Origin: Pleodorina starrii
Lineage: Eukaryota; Chlorophyta; Chlorophyceae; Chlamydomonadales; Volvocaceae
Length of the DNA: 64,000 bases
Direction of reading: 5' to 3'
Assembly: GCA_030267565.1 (NCBI GenBank)
Contig: BRXU01000004.1
Coordinates: forward strand, 1,293,501-1,357,500
Part shown: positions 51,401-63,609 of the stretch, in pieces
Layout: every line of letters begins with the position of its first letter
How positions within the stretch are numbered: the stretch's first letter is position 1
The notes under the pieces: generated by a model
What the model was told of the DNA's origin: nothing
Seen by the model: the letters and a program-made list of their open reading frames with translations, nothing else
The model's database searches: none
Position numbers and translations under genes: made by a program

Positions 51401-53637
51401 CGGCCTCCTCCTCCTCCTCCTCCTCGCCCTCACCCGGCCGCTCCGCCTCCATGCCCGCAGCGCCGCCTCCTCCACCTGCGTTGCCGCCCCCCTCCTCCTC
51501 CTCGTCCTCCTCCTCGGGAGGTCGGAGCACGGGGACTTCGTTGCCGAACGGCGCCTGCTCCAGCTCCTGGAGATGGGTAAGGATAGGGTGGTGGGAACAA
51601 ATGATGGGGTTAGGAGGGTTGAGAGGGCGGGTAAGGAGAGAGTGGATGCGGAGCTGGAGCAGGGCCTGCTCCTGGAGATGGGTCAGGATAGGATGGTGGG
51701 AACAAATGATGGGGTTAGGAGCGTTGAGAGGGCGGGTAAGGAGAGAGTGGATGCGGAGCTGGAGCAGGGCCTGCTCCTGGAGATGGGTCAGGATAGGATG
51801 GTGGGAACAAATGATGGGGTTAGGAGCGTTGAGAGGGCGCGGGTAAAGAGAGTGGAATGCGGTACTAATAATGGTACTGCTTGGCGGCAGCCAGCCATGC
51901 CACAACCAGATAACGGGGGAGGGCGGGGTAAGTTCAGTGGGATTGCGGCGATAATCCGAAGACAAAAACAATCACGCCTAAGCGGGGCTTGGGGAAGGGA
52001 CAGCTCTATAGCAGCAGCCGCAGCAGCAGCTGGGCGGCCGGGCGGCGTGAAGTGGAGCTCTTTGGTACTTACCCCACGGGTGAGGGCGGCAGCTTGCCAG
52101 ATGAGTGAAACGGGCAACAACCCGGCATTGCTTTGGGTTAAGCCACTGCGCAATGAAGAAATGATGTGCGCCGCCACAGCAATCAGCCATTTGGATCCAG
52201 AACCGCATCATCCCCACCCGCACCCCCACCCACGCCCACACCGCGTGGCGGGACGCCGCACTGCGCTGCACCCAACGCCCCAACCCTCGCCTTGGGTTGG
52301 GTTGCCACGCAAAACCCCTCCCTCCCTCCCTCCCTCTCCCTGCTGAGTCCGTTCGCTGAAGTCGCCTCCGCCCATTCCCCTCCCTCCCTCCCTCCTTCCC
52401 TCCCTCCCTCCCTCCTCCCTGACCCACCCGTTCCGTGACCCCTCGCGGGTACAGCAGCAGTTCCATCATGGCCGGCAGGGGGGCCCACAGCTCCTCCACC
52501 TGGCTATCCGTCAGCCGAGGCAGCAGCGACCAGTCGGCGGGGGGCGGCTCGTCGGCACACGCAAAGGCGCACTCCATACAGCAGCCGCGGAGCAGCCAGT
52601 CGCGAACCTGGGCGGGTGGGGAGAGGGGGCGGAGGGGTGGGGAGGGAGGGCGCGGGGGCTTGGCGCGGGGGTAGGGGCGGGGGCGCGAAAGAAAGAGGAA
52701 TCCGTTGGCTTAACCCGATATCCCACGGACGGGAGAACCGGCCTCGACACGGAAGAGCAGCGGCACCTGTGGTCCTGTGCCTACCTTGGTGCTGGAAGCG
52801 CCCCTCCCCCGCCAATTCGCTTGCTGCTAGGTCCGGGCAATGGCTCACCCGGCTTCCCACATGACTCCCCATGACGCTCTCCCCCCTCCCCCCTTGCCCC
52901 CGTGCAAGGCCTCCCCACTGCCTCACCACCCAACCCCCCCCCCCCCAACCCCCACCCAACCCCGCGCACAGTTGCCCACAGTTTCATTCCGCACCTTGAC
53001 CGGCAGGCGCAGGTACTGGGACTGTGCCAGGAGGAGCTTAAAGTGCTCCTGGCACAGATAGTGCTCGCCGGGCAGCTCCGCCACGCCCGCAGCGCGCCGC
53101 GCGGCGCTGCACCGGGTCCGCATGACCAGCCGGCGCCGCCTCCGCAACGCCTCAACGGGCAGCTCGACGACATGGACGGTACCGTCCAGCTGCAGCGTCG
53201 CGTCCAGCAGCGTCGGCTCGGTGTCATAGCCGCGGCGGGAACAGCAGCAGCAGGGGTGCACGTCAGCTGCGAGGGCGCAGGAAACAAGCGGCGCGAGCCA
53301 ATATCGTGTGTTACGACGAAGAGAAGCAACGAGCCTTCTTGCTGCGCTTCCTCGGGACGCTTCGGAAGGATGAAAGTCATCGGAAAAGGGAACAGCCGCG
53401 AAAGCCCATCTTACCTGTTGGCTGGTTAGCAGCTTGATGTCCAAGTTCTCTCAAAAGCGGGCCATATACATGAAAAGTGGCCTCTTCACGCTCCAGCAGG
53501 GCGCCGTTGGTGTCGGTTTGCTCGTTTGTGTCTTCTAAAACTCGCTTTACATCCTCTTCGTAGGTGCCCTGTTCGTCAGCATCAAACCGGGCCAGCGCAG
53601 ACCGGTGCGCCCGCTGGGTCAGGCCTATTCGAGGCAT
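44175..53637 (-). CDS. JmjC-domain histone demethylase, KDM3-like, with long poly-Q region (6-exon model)
   Basis: Minus-strand exons: 53637-53415, 53266-52995, 52607-52428, 51566-51346, 50840-46377, 46104-44175. All phases agree and give 2429 aa. Cys clusters at the N-terminus (CCCC, then HYLCQEHF, then CCMEC, then CFDCGC and CPPC) suggest zinc binding. Residues about 600-695 are almost pure Gln, followed by long Ala/Gly/His tracts. The JmjC fold is near residues 1740-2010: the iron-binding H-V-D at 1817-1819 (PAHVDRSQPATLM) and the second His at 1982 within LLLPGMAAAHAVMPLHCASM, followed by ISQDFLAP, as in KDM3/JMJD1 proteins. It probably demethylates histone lysine in the nucleus using Fe(II) and 2-oxoglutarate; H3K9 is the family norm, not shown here. 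After the JmjC the tail is Ala-rich. Two overlapping long frames meet at the exon 5/6 intron (46105-46376). Confidence 0.78.
51567..51850. repeat. 105-bp intronic tandem repeat that copies a splice acceptor
   Basis: About 2.7 units of 105 bp (unit starts near 51567, 51672, 51777) lie in the intron just upstream (on the minus strand) of exon 4 of the JmjC gene. Each unit carries the acceptor-like CATCTCCAG followed by sequence resembling the first bases of exon 4 (GAGC...). The unit length is a multiple of three and the units are open in the exon frame. Confidence 0.85.
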
Positions 53638-55476
53638 TGCTGTTACCTCAACTCATGTATGCGCCTCAATCCAAAAAGTAACACTAGGATCAAACTCGAT
53701 TGACATCTTGTCAAGGTCTGGGCAGCAAGGCGGCATCGCAAGCTAGAGAAACCAGGAGGCGTACGATTCAGTTGCCACCGGTACGCTCATGTACATCAGT
53801 TTTTGGTCCGGCTTAAGTATTTACGAGCACAATTTGCAAATTTAGTGATGATTGCCAACTGTTAGTTAATCGCAAGGCTTAGCGTGTCTCAGGAAGCCAT
53901 ATCAAACGTCCATGAGGCATGAGGCATTACATGTGTACGAGCCAAAATGGCTGGTAACATGCGTCCCCCCACAACGGTTATCCGTCAAGGGGCGCACTTT
54001 AGGACAACATAAGCCGTATGGTTAGCTACCAAGCAGCTCGATACGCGCTTTCTGAATCTGGGATAAGAGACTGCCCAGTTTCGCCGAGTCAAAGGTCCCC
54101 ATCACATCCACCATGCTGCTACCCATAGGGAAGCCTATTGCCTCTCGTAATGGTCCAGGGTACGTATGCCGTACATGGTGCAGCGTGCCTTGTTGGACAT
54201 GGCCTTGACATTTAAGCAATCGCCCTTGGAGCATCCACGACGATGGCTTGTCAGCTTTGCGCGCGTTGCCGACCAACGCTTCCGCTTCGAAAGCGTGGGC
54301 TGCTGGCTCTGTACGCAGCAATGGGCTGGCTTCGTGCTCAACTTGGCTATAGAATACACGGATAGGAGACGAGGAACGGACATATCACATGGAGCGAGGG
54401 TTGGGGTAGGCGCGACGGTACGACTGCCCCTTGGCACGCTTCATTCTGTTCATCTGTGCCCCCTTCGACCACACATCGTTTGGGCAAGGGACAACTTTTA
54501 CAAACAGCTGAAGAAGCCTGCAGGGAGAAGGACTTCGCCGACTATTGAATTCCCCCCTGCTGCCGTTTCCTGTGCAGCGTTGTGGGGTGCATGACCCTCG
54601 TCTTCAACGCTTGGGGGCGTTTCCTCGCGCGCGGTAAGACCCGTAAGAGGGGTCGCGCATGCGGGTTGGTATCCGGCGATCCGCCCTGGCTGTGGAAGGC
54701 GCCATGGCCTCGACCCAGCGACGCAAAACCGGCCGCTCCTGGACAGCTGCATGCACCTGATTTGGTAACAGCCGCCGATGTCAGCGACACGCACGGATCC
54801 CCAGGCACCAGCACCTACTTCCCAGCAATTCCTTACCGCGGCCTTATGCTGTCGTATCACCTCAAACGGTGTCTGGCCACTGCGGTGCCCACCCATAGTT
54901 TGCGTATCCGGCACGTTCAGGCAGTGTATGGTGGAAGGCAGGTTTCGCTGCTGGCAACTCACAACGCAAGTGACCCGTGGGTCAGTGAATCGCTTGCCAT
55001 GCCGGAGGGTTTTCCCTCTGTCAAAGAGTCGCAGAGCATTACGCGACGAAAGGACTTGGCACTGGAACCTAGCTGCTAACGCTGCGTTTGTACCTAATAA
55101 TGCGTAGTCCCCCACGGTATTCAGGCTGCATGCCCGCCAGCGGAATGCCAGCCGGGCCAGCCATAGCTGGTGATCTTCTGGGATCCCCTGCAAACCGATA
55201 TACCGTATTAAAATTATATATCCGATGTGATGGCGCTGCGAGGTCGCCTGTTGTGCTCCGGAACTGTCGTATCTCCGGAAGTGTCGGAGCAGGGAGCACC
55301 CCCAGTACTCCCCAGCAGAGATATCGCGGCATTGTGAATGTTACATTTTGGGTAGGACAGCATATGACCGCAGTCGCAGCAGCAGACGAACGCGACCGAG
55401 GGCCACAAGCCCACAACGAAATTGTGCAGTGGAATTGACGGTAATTGACAACTAATTGTGTTGCGACTCTGTTGTC
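53638..55476. other. Intergenic region upstream of the JmjC gene
   Basis: Lower GC than the genes around it. Minus-strand open stretches at 54022-54321 (ending SQIQKARIELLGS) and about 54800-55193 have ordinary amino-acid composition without low complexity and could be exons of an unrecognised gene or a decayed element. No splice model could be closed, so no CDS is called. Confidence 0.35.
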
Positions 55477-55738
55477 ATGAATAGGGTTATCATTTGTTTT
55501 TTGATTCCGCCCCTTGGCGTCTACTTACACATCCAGAAGTGCAACCGGACATTCCTAATCAACCTCCTGTTGACGCTGCTCATGTGGCTTCCAGGTGGGC
55601 TTGCCGGGCGGGCAAGTGATATTGCCCAAGAGGGTGACTACGAGTCTAACTTTGTGCTGTCCGCATGCTGCCAACCGTCGCCTTCGTCCCGCAGGGTTTA
55701 TCCACGCCCTTATGGTCATTGGTGTTCTGAACTGTTAG
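55477..55738 (+). CDS. PMP3/RCI2-type plasma-membrane proteolipid (2 exons)
   Basis: Exon 1 is 55477-55594 and exon 2 is 55695-55738, joined in phase (CCAG|GTGGGC donor, CCCGCAG acceptor). The product is 53 aa, the normal size of the UPF0057/PMP3 family. It has two membrane helices: IICFLIPPLGVYL with the family LPPLGV-like signature, and FLINLLLTLLMWLPG, continuing into GFIHALMVIGVL, the family's G-I-I-H-A segment. An in-frame TAA at 55453-55455 supports the ATG at 55477. Reading through the intron would give an unrelated tail, so splicing is needed. PMP3 proteins affect plasma-membrane potential and salt tolerance. Confidence 0.85.
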
Positions 55739-55745
55739 AGTTCCG

Positions 55746-55750
55746 TGTAA
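55746..55750 (+). terminator. TGTAA poly(A) signal of the PMP3 gene
   Basis: TGTAA only 7 bases after the PMP3 stop codon. If used, the 3' untranslated region would be about 25-30 nt, very short for this group. Confidence 0.4.
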
Positions 55751-56537
55751 AATATTGAACATGTTAATCTTCTTGTGACCAGCCCCGCCGCGCGACATAC
55801 GGCCCGCTAGGGCCCGCTCCATCCGCTCGCTCAGTCGTGTGTCGCAGGAAGTGCGCTTGATGCTGTGCCAGTGGCCATTCCGATGAGAACATTAATGATA
55901 CGCACAGATATACAAATGACAACCATCTTACCATGGGAGCTTGAACGACGAGCCCGCATAGGACTCGACATGCCCCTTCAAGTGGTTTCAGCTGGTCTAA
56001 AACCGCTCCGTTTACAGCTTAGTTACGAAGGAATGTAGCTATCGCCGATCGGAGGAACTGAGCATCATAGTACGACATAGCACGGTTGACTGAAGCGTTA
56101 TGTTTCGCGCTCTCATGTCGTCATGTGTGTTTCAGGCATTCTGCCGCTTACAGTACATGGCGCATTGCTCTGAGTGGCCGTTTAGGGCTTCACGGGGGAG
56201 GAAAAACTCAAGGGCAAGAACAAGGAGCGCATCGTCTCCGGCGAGATCGGCCCCGTGCTGAGCTCCGCCTTCTGCACGACCCCCAACACGTCGCTTGAGG
56301 GTCACAGGAATAGATGTACAAGATCGACAAGCTGGGGGCGGGGTTCATGCGCGGGGCACGCGCACCCCCACCCATGAAACACACACACACACACAGAATG
56401 ACCTTGAAAGGTAAGGCTTGAAATGGTCACTCACAGCGATCTGAGTGCTCTTTACTGTGAACGGCAGAATGCACTGTACGGTAAATGGTCCGTCGTCGGG
56501 CCACTTTTGTTCGGTTCCCAGTCTTGCCGACAGCTCG
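55751..56537. other. Convergent intergenic region with an exon-like fragment
   Basis: Mostly unremarkable. At 56189-56310 on the plus strand a GC-rich coding-like stretch reads GEEKLKGKNKERIVSGE and onward without a start or downstream exons. It may be a gene fragment. I do not recognise it. Confidence 0.35.
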
Positions 56538-56542
56538 TTACA
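56538..56542 (-). terminator. TGTAA poly(A) signal of the NDC1 gene
   Basis: TGTAA on the minus strand 235 nt after the NDC1 stop codon, a normal 3' UTR length. Confidence 0.5.
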
Positions 56543-56776
56543 GCGTAGCGCAAGTCAGCCGATAAGAGAACCACCAAACCGCTCCATCAACCGCTCTGTT
56601 CACCGTCCACCGCCTCAACGCCCCAACACGCCGATACGTCAACAATAAATAACCAGCAAACGGTCCATCCAGACGTGTCTTTCCCAACCGTGTCTTTACC
56701 TGCCCCACAACCATGCCCCTGGCCTCCCCCGGTGTCCAAGCCACGGTCAAACCTCAAACCAACCACAAAACCCAAG

Positions 56777-59700
56777 TCATCCCAACATGCTGGTCAGCAG
56801 CGTTGCCAGGTCTGCCGCCGTCCCGTAGGCCGGCTTGGCGCGCGCCTCCCGCTGCACGCACTCCCGCAGCTTGTCGCCGTAGGCAATCGCCAGCCGGTGC
56901 ATCGTGTTTCGCGCCGCCGCCTCCAGCGCAAACGCCACCTCCTCCACCGGCTGCAGAGTCACGTTGGTGACGCGGCCGGCGATGGCGGTGCTCACAAGGC
57001 CCACGTGGCGGGCGAGGCGCTCCAGGGAGGAGGTCTGGCGGGACCGGGTGGCCGTCTGCGAGCCGGGTGCCGTCGGGCGGTAAGGCGGAGGGTAATACAC
57101 AGGAGGGAGGTAGCACACCAGAATCACAACCGCACCAGCACCAAGGCCCCACAGTTAGGAAGGCAGGTGGGCCGGGTGAACACCAGGCGACAGGTGGGGG
57201 GCGACAGGTAAGGGGAGGGGCGGCGGGTGTGTAGCCAAACCCTACACCGGCACGGCGGGAAGTCGGGCAGGCCACAGGCGTAGACCGGGGAGACGGCCAT
57301 GCCGGGGAGTCATGCCAGGACCGGCAGGCGGGCAGGCAGGCGCGGGTGGGGCGGGCAGGCGGGCAGGCGGGTGCGGGGCATTGCTCTCACCACGAACTTG
57401 GTGTACTGCTGCAGCGCCAGCACCGCCGACAGCAGCCCCGCCGCGATGTCGGGCAGCGCCGGCTCACACAGCAGCACCACCCCGTAGCGGTCCTCCCCCC
57501 GCTGGGCAGCTACCGTCAGACCGCACAGGCCGCGAAGGCACCACCCGATCCTGCACACACACACGCACGACACCGCAGCACCGAGGGCCAGAGAGCCGGC
57601 CGGCCGGGGATGATGGGAAACGTTTCTTTGAGCATCGATTTCGAGCCGAGTAAATATTCCATCCCACTTTTTAGGGCCGGGCCAGTTATTACCAGATTGA
57701 GCGGTAGTGGCTTTGATGTGTGCATCGTATCACCGATGGAGGAGCCGTCGTGTGAATTACGTGTTGGTGGCCACCGTGCGCTAGCGGTGGGTGCACCCCC
57801 GTTTCGTACCCACCTGTGGAACTTGCTCCGCACGTTCCATGCCGCCAGGTCCTGCTCCCGACTGACCACCCGCAGGCCGGTGCTGGGAGACATACGCAGC
57901 ACGTTCCAACGCACCGTCGCGGCAGCCGCCGCCGCCGCGGCCGCCCCGCCCGCCCTGGGCTTCGTGGCTGCGGCGGCCTCGGCTGCAGATGATGACGGGG
58001 GCGGGGTGGGGGGCGAGCTGGAGATGTAAAGCGCGCCGGAGCGATCGGTGGCAGTCACACAGGCGCCCAGCTCCCGGCGCGCCAACACACTACGACTTCC
58101 GTAAACTACCGTAACCTGGCCGCCAAAGCAGATATAACGTATAACTGGCTAACGCACGTCGCCACCCAGACCGTGAAGCAGTGAGACTGTAGGCGGCCCC
58201 GGCCTGCACGACACCGTTACCGATACGGTACCAAGTACAGGCGCGAGCGCCAACCCCGCCCAGCCCAGTACCCAGCACCCAGCAGGCGCTCCGCCTGCCT
58301 CCCCGCCCCCCCCCCACCTGGACCGCGTGGCGAAAAAGCGGCAAGCACCCCATCAGCCAGGCCCCACCCCATCAACCAGACCCTGGAGAGGCACCAGCGG
58401 CTTGCCCCCCCCCGCCCACATGTCACGGTGTACAGGATACGCTCCGAAACACCCTTTTACGACACCCTAGGGCGGCAAGTGAAGACCCCCAATAGGCGCC
58501 CGCCCTCCCTCCCTTCGCCGCTGTGGTTCCGCCTTTCCTTTCACCACCCACCCCACCCCCACCCCCGCGCCCGCCCCGCCCGCACCTGCCGCCGACGGCA
58601 GGGCCGCTGCCAGCGCCGTTGTGAAGTCGCGCACCTCAGCCAGCATGTAGGCCGCCAGCGGACCCCACGCGGCGCGGCCGCTCTCGTCCGCAAAGATGGC
58701 GCAGCGGCGCCAGGCGGCCTCCCCGCCCTGGCCCTCCGCCGTGAACGCCAGGTCCATCAGCGCCAGGTCCTTTGGAGGGGGGGCGGGGAGGGCGGGGTAG
58801 AAAGAAAAAACCACAGAGGAGACGGAGACGGCGTTAGCGAACGGACCCGGAACCCAGCAGGGCGGGGTAGAGTATGACCGTGCAAAAGGGGGCGCGTAAA
58901 AGTGAAATGCGTGGTTGGACCCGGTGTTGCGATCTGGATAGGGGGCGGGCGGTATGGTGATGGTAATGAAGGAGATGCCGCAGCGAAGGGAGGGAGGCGA
59001 CGGGAAGGGGAGGGGAGGCGGCAGCGCGTGGAAGGGACAGACGCCGCAGGGAGAGGGGAGTGCGCCGATAAGAGTGTCGACGTAGCTGCGCCGCTGAAGC
59101 GCTTCCCGGGTCGCCACATCCAAACGCAGCTGCGCGTCCGCACGCCCGTATCGCCCCAACTCCGTGACGCAAATCGCTTGTTCAGAATGCCCCGTGTGCA
59201 GTATTGCGCGACGCAGCTCGCGTAAGGTACGGTACGGCAACCCTAGCAGGCCACGCCCAAGGGCCACAGCAGGGCTGTGCGCACAAGGGCGCCACGGCCA
59301 CGCCGCCACGGCATAGCAGGGGGCGGGGGCAAGGATCACGAACCGCGGCCAGGGAACGGCCAGAGGCGACGTCGGCGAACAGCAACCCAGCAGCTCTTAA
59401 CCCAGCGGTCGCGCAGGCAGCGAAGTAACCGAGACGGGGCAGGCGAGTAACAAGGAAGAAGATTCCGGATTGCAGGGTGCAGGGGGCAGGGCCGGCGCGG
59501 GGAAGTTCAGTCGCACACCTGCATGAACACACACACACATGCGTGTTGGAGTGGAGCGTCTGAGCCGCGCACCTGCATGAATACACGTGTATTGGGGTGA
59601 AGCGCCCTGTGCCGCGCCCCCCGTACCTGCATGAAGGTGTTGCTGCTGGCCAGCTCCGCGAGCAGAGGCGCGTTGGGGTCCGCGTCCCCGAACTGCGCCA

Positions 59701-61240
59701 GCTGCATCCTCTCACTGAACACAATCTGCAGCAGCGCGCCGCCCAGCACCCAGCCCAGGCCGCACAGCGTGCCCGACACCGCCCAGCCGAACAGCAGCCG
59801 CGGGTGCAGCAGCAGCGACTGCCGGGCGGCGACCGAGGCCGCCAGCGCCACCGCCGCGGAGGCGGCGGCCGCCAGCAGCGCTGCACAGCACAGCACGGCG
59901 CAGCACAGCACGGCGAGGGGCGCGGGTTTGTGTGTTCGGAGGGCTGCATATCGGGGCGCGATCGTGGAGCGCGATCGCGGCTTATTGAGAGACAAGACCG
60001 CCCGAAGGGGAACCGCGAGCCGAGGCCGGATGAAGAGATGGACCCATGGGTCTGCAGCGGGACGTCTAGTGGCAGCTGGGATGTAGCGGGACGTCTAGTG
60101 TACCCTTTCACATTGGCCCAATGTCCAGCACCCGCAGCCCAGCCCAGCCCGGCCCGCCCCCCAAGAGCCGCCACAGGAACTCCCAAGAGCTGAAAAGAAC
60201 CGCCAAGAGCTGCCTCTGCTTCTGCTGCTTCTGCTGCTTCTGCCTCTGCTTCTGCCTCTGCTTCTGCCCTCGCTTCTGCTGCTTCTGCCGCTGCTTCTGC
60301 TGCTGTTTCTGCCGCTGCTTCTGCCGCCGTTGCTGCCCGCCTTCCCCTTCCCCTTCCCTACCTGCGGGCACGCGCTCCTTCAGACGGAACCAGCGGTGCC
60401 TCTGAAGCGCGGGGTAGGCCAGGACGTCCATGCCCCTGCGCCACACGTAGCGTCCGCAAGCAAGAAGCAACACGAAGGCGCGAGGGAGAGATTGCATGCA
60501 TCCTTCTGCAGCTGCAAGCAATGGATCCAGGTGCCTCTGCACCAGCGCTCCTTTTGTTGGGGGCCCTTGGTGCTCCAGCGTGACGTGACGCACCGACCCT
60601 ACAGTCCCTTGGATGCATGGGCCCATGTCCAACTTGCTGGACAGCATTGCTGGCAAAACCATGCACGCGGGGCGTGTTGCTCGTACAAAACGGGATGACC
60701 CAAGGGCCGCCAATTTCGCCATGATGGTCCCACCCACCTGAGCAGGTGACTGCACGAGTACCACATGGCCAGCAGCACACCGAACCACAGGCTCCATGTG
60801 CCAGGCACCGCCTGGGGGCCGACCTTGAGGCGCCCATACAGCGCGGTGTACGCGACAGCTGTCAGGATGTTTGCGCCGAAGAACCCCGCTGTTGCGATGG
60901 AAGAGTTCCATGAGCGGCCCCGGGCAACGACACGCGTGAGGAACAAGGATATCCAGGTCCGCCCGTGGATGCCGAGCTTGGCGAACGTCACCGGCTCAAA
61001 TTCATGCGACGACAGGACCAAGCGGTGGCCCAGGAGCGACGCCAATTGAAGCAGATACAAGAATATGTGCGCCAGTACTCCGGAAGGCCGGACAAGGCTG
61101 CCAAGGCTCGGCGGCAGCACGACAGCGGCGAAAATGATGTTCGTGACGCTGATCGCCGCCGCATGCCATGCAGCTGCTCCTATTAATTTCCATTTCAAAG
61201 CCTCAGGTTGAGGAGCCGGTCGCGTCGCTGCCGGCGGCAT
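56777..61240 (-). CDS. NDC1: Transmembrane nucleoporin NDC1 (7-exon model)
   Basis: Minus-strand exons: 61240-60738, 60435-60362, 59880-59627, 58769-58586, 57982-57814, 57550-57391, 57055-56777. Phases agree throughout, giving 540 aa, near the size of plant NDC1. Six hydrophobic segments lie in the first half: four in exon 1 (for example ISVTNIIFAAVVLP, VLAHIFLYLLQLASLL, FGVLLAMWYSCSHLL) and two in exon 3 (ALLAAAASAAVALAASVA, LFGWAVSGTLCGLGWVL). The soluble C-terminal half has the family's conserved EDRYGVV...LPDIAAGLL block, which in other NDC1 proteins precedes the final helical region. NDC1 anchors the nuclear pore complex in the pore membrane and is needed for pore assembly. Exon 5 includes an Ala-rich insert. 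It is divergent from the DONSON-like gene. Confidence 0.8.
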
Positions 61241-62096
61241 TTCGGGCAGTTATCGCAAGACGTCCTGTGTCATACTAGGTAGGTTATTGTGTAAATAGTG
61301 AAAGACATAAGATTATCGCTTAGCTCGAGAACGTTTTGGGAGGTGTGCAAAATGGAACTTGTTTTTTGATGAGCAGAATTTGGCGGGATGGCGGATGGGG
61401 TCATGGGGATCCTCCATTGCGTCCTTGCGCAGCCCCTATGAATTTTCCAGTGACACATATACACGTTTGCAGCTTGCATGTAGGGTTACGTTTCACCACG
61501 AGGGGTCTGCCTCAAACCGTCGCTCACTCACCCGTGATTGCAGTCCAGCTATTGCTTGCAGATACCAATACAGGATATAACACATGAAACTTACGTTACA
61601 TATTTCTTCTTCACTGAAGATGCCAACCTGGGCACAGTAGCTAAAGCGTTTTTCCTCGATACCCATCCTGGAAGAGGAGCGAGCCTTGTGAAGCGGCCCA
61701 AACGCAGCTCCATCGCTTGGGTATACGCGTCCATGACAAGCACCTACCAGGCGGGCAAAGTCGGGCTACAACGAAACCCTGACCAGCTGGAGCCTTGGGG
61801 GGTAAGCGGGTCAGGAGCGCGTGGGGTAAGCTGAGCAATTGGATTCTGCGCGCCCAGCACAAAAGTGAGATCCGTCCAGACCACTACGCCACAGCCTCGC
61901 TGTATCAGTCATTGTCTCGGCACCGTGTCTAGTTGCAACACATTCCGCATGCCTCCCCTCCCCCCTTCCCCTGTATCGGGCCCGCTGCTGCCGCCACGGT
62001 GCCCGCCCCTTCACACGCTTACCCCCGCCCCACCCCCGCCCCGTTGCGCCGCGCTGCGGCCCGCAGGCCTCCTTCCCCTCCCTCGCAACTCACCAC
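61241..62096. promoter_or_regulatory. Shared upstream region of the NDC1 and DONSON-like genes
   Basis: 856 bp separate the two divergent start codons. No TATA box is evident. Left part is AT-richer than the right. A bidirectional promoter is inferred from orientation only. Confidence 0.4.
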
Positions 62097-63576
62097 ATGC
62101 AGGCGGGGACAACGCAGGCGGACGGCGGCGGCCCCGCCGCCAAGCGGCCCCGCGTGGAGGACGCGCTGCAGCAGCACGCGCAGCGCGAACAGCTCCTGGT
62201 TTCGGAGCTGATGGGCTGGCGCAACAGCAGCCAGGAGCCCACCTCCGTCATGGGCGCACGCGCAGCGCCCAGCGGGTGGGTGGGTGCGGCCGGGCTGAGG
62301 GGAAAAGGCCCCAGAGGTCCCGGATTAGGGCTTTATGGCTCACACACACACAGAGACACAGACACAGACGCGTGTGTCTGACAGGAAATGCTGCTACACG
62401 GTTGCTGCCGGCGTCCCGCGGGTTGCTGGACTGGAAGCCGCCTCGCCGCGGGCTCGGCGGCTGCTGGGCCCGGGATCAGGATCGGGATCGGGATTGGGAT
62501 CAACCCGGGCGGCGCTGCTCGGCTGGATTCCCTGCACTTATCTCTCGTCACGTCAAGTCCCGACCAGGGCTTTGGGCTGGACTTGCCTGCCTGGGTCTCT
62601 CTCGCCCCCCCCCGTCGGTCGGTGCAAGCATCGGGGAAAGGCAGGCACCAGACGGTGTACGGTGGCCCTGGGAGAGGCCCGTGTGCGTTTATCCCCCGGT
62701 AGTGCGGGCAGGTGTGGTTGGTTGGCGTGTGAGTAGTGTTGGAGTGATGTGGTTGGTATGAATGAATGAACGAATGTAGTGTGGTGTAGTGTGGCGTGCT
62801 TGCCGCCCCGCTGTGCCTGGCGGATCAACGCCGACGCCCTGACGGCGCCCCCCCCCCCACCTTGCCCCCCCGCCCCAACCCGCCCCCTCGGTCCCCTCCT
62901 CCTCCTCCTCCTCCTCCCCGACGGCGGCACAGCTCCACCGATTTCCGCGCTCTGTTCAACAGACAGCCCTCGCAGCACCAGCACCAGCAGCACCAGCAGC
63001 AGCACTTGGCGCTGGCAAGGTGGGTTGGGTGTTGCGAGCTTTGTTCCGACGGGTGCGTGCTCGCGAGTGCAGCCTTGCGCTGTGTCGGCCCACCGCTGGC
63101 TCGATTTGGGTTTATGTGTGTGTATGTGGAGGTGGGGTTAGGGGCAGGTCAACAATGGGCCGCAGCTTCTCTCCTTCATGTGCGAGGCGGAGGGAGGCGC
63201 TGGCTGCATAGGGCCCGGCTGTCCGCAGTCCCGACTCCCGAGCCCGGGCTGCACTGCATCGCAGTGTTGGGCTGAAGCGAGCACACTCGCCCCGTTGGGT
63301 CGGGGTCCACCGGGCACGCATCGCAAGCCGCACCTCACTCTCACCCGCATCCTCCCCCTCACCGCTCACCGCTGCAGGGCCCCCAGCGCGGCGACCGCCG
63401 GACTGCGCACCTTTGCGGATGTGGCCACTCGCCCGGTGGCGGCACCCGAGGACATGGGACGACAACAAGTGGTGAGCACACACACACACACACGCGCGCC
63501 CTCGCTCGCTTGCTCGCGCGAGGTCGGGCGCCCGAGCTCCGGGGCCGCGGCAGCTTGCCTTGTCTTTGTCTTGGGG

Positions 63577-63609
<33 letters not shown>

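Noticed and set aside
55595..55758. Unspliced C-terminus of the PMP3 frame
   Set aside because: The spliced version restores the family's conserved end and length; the read-through tail matches nothing.
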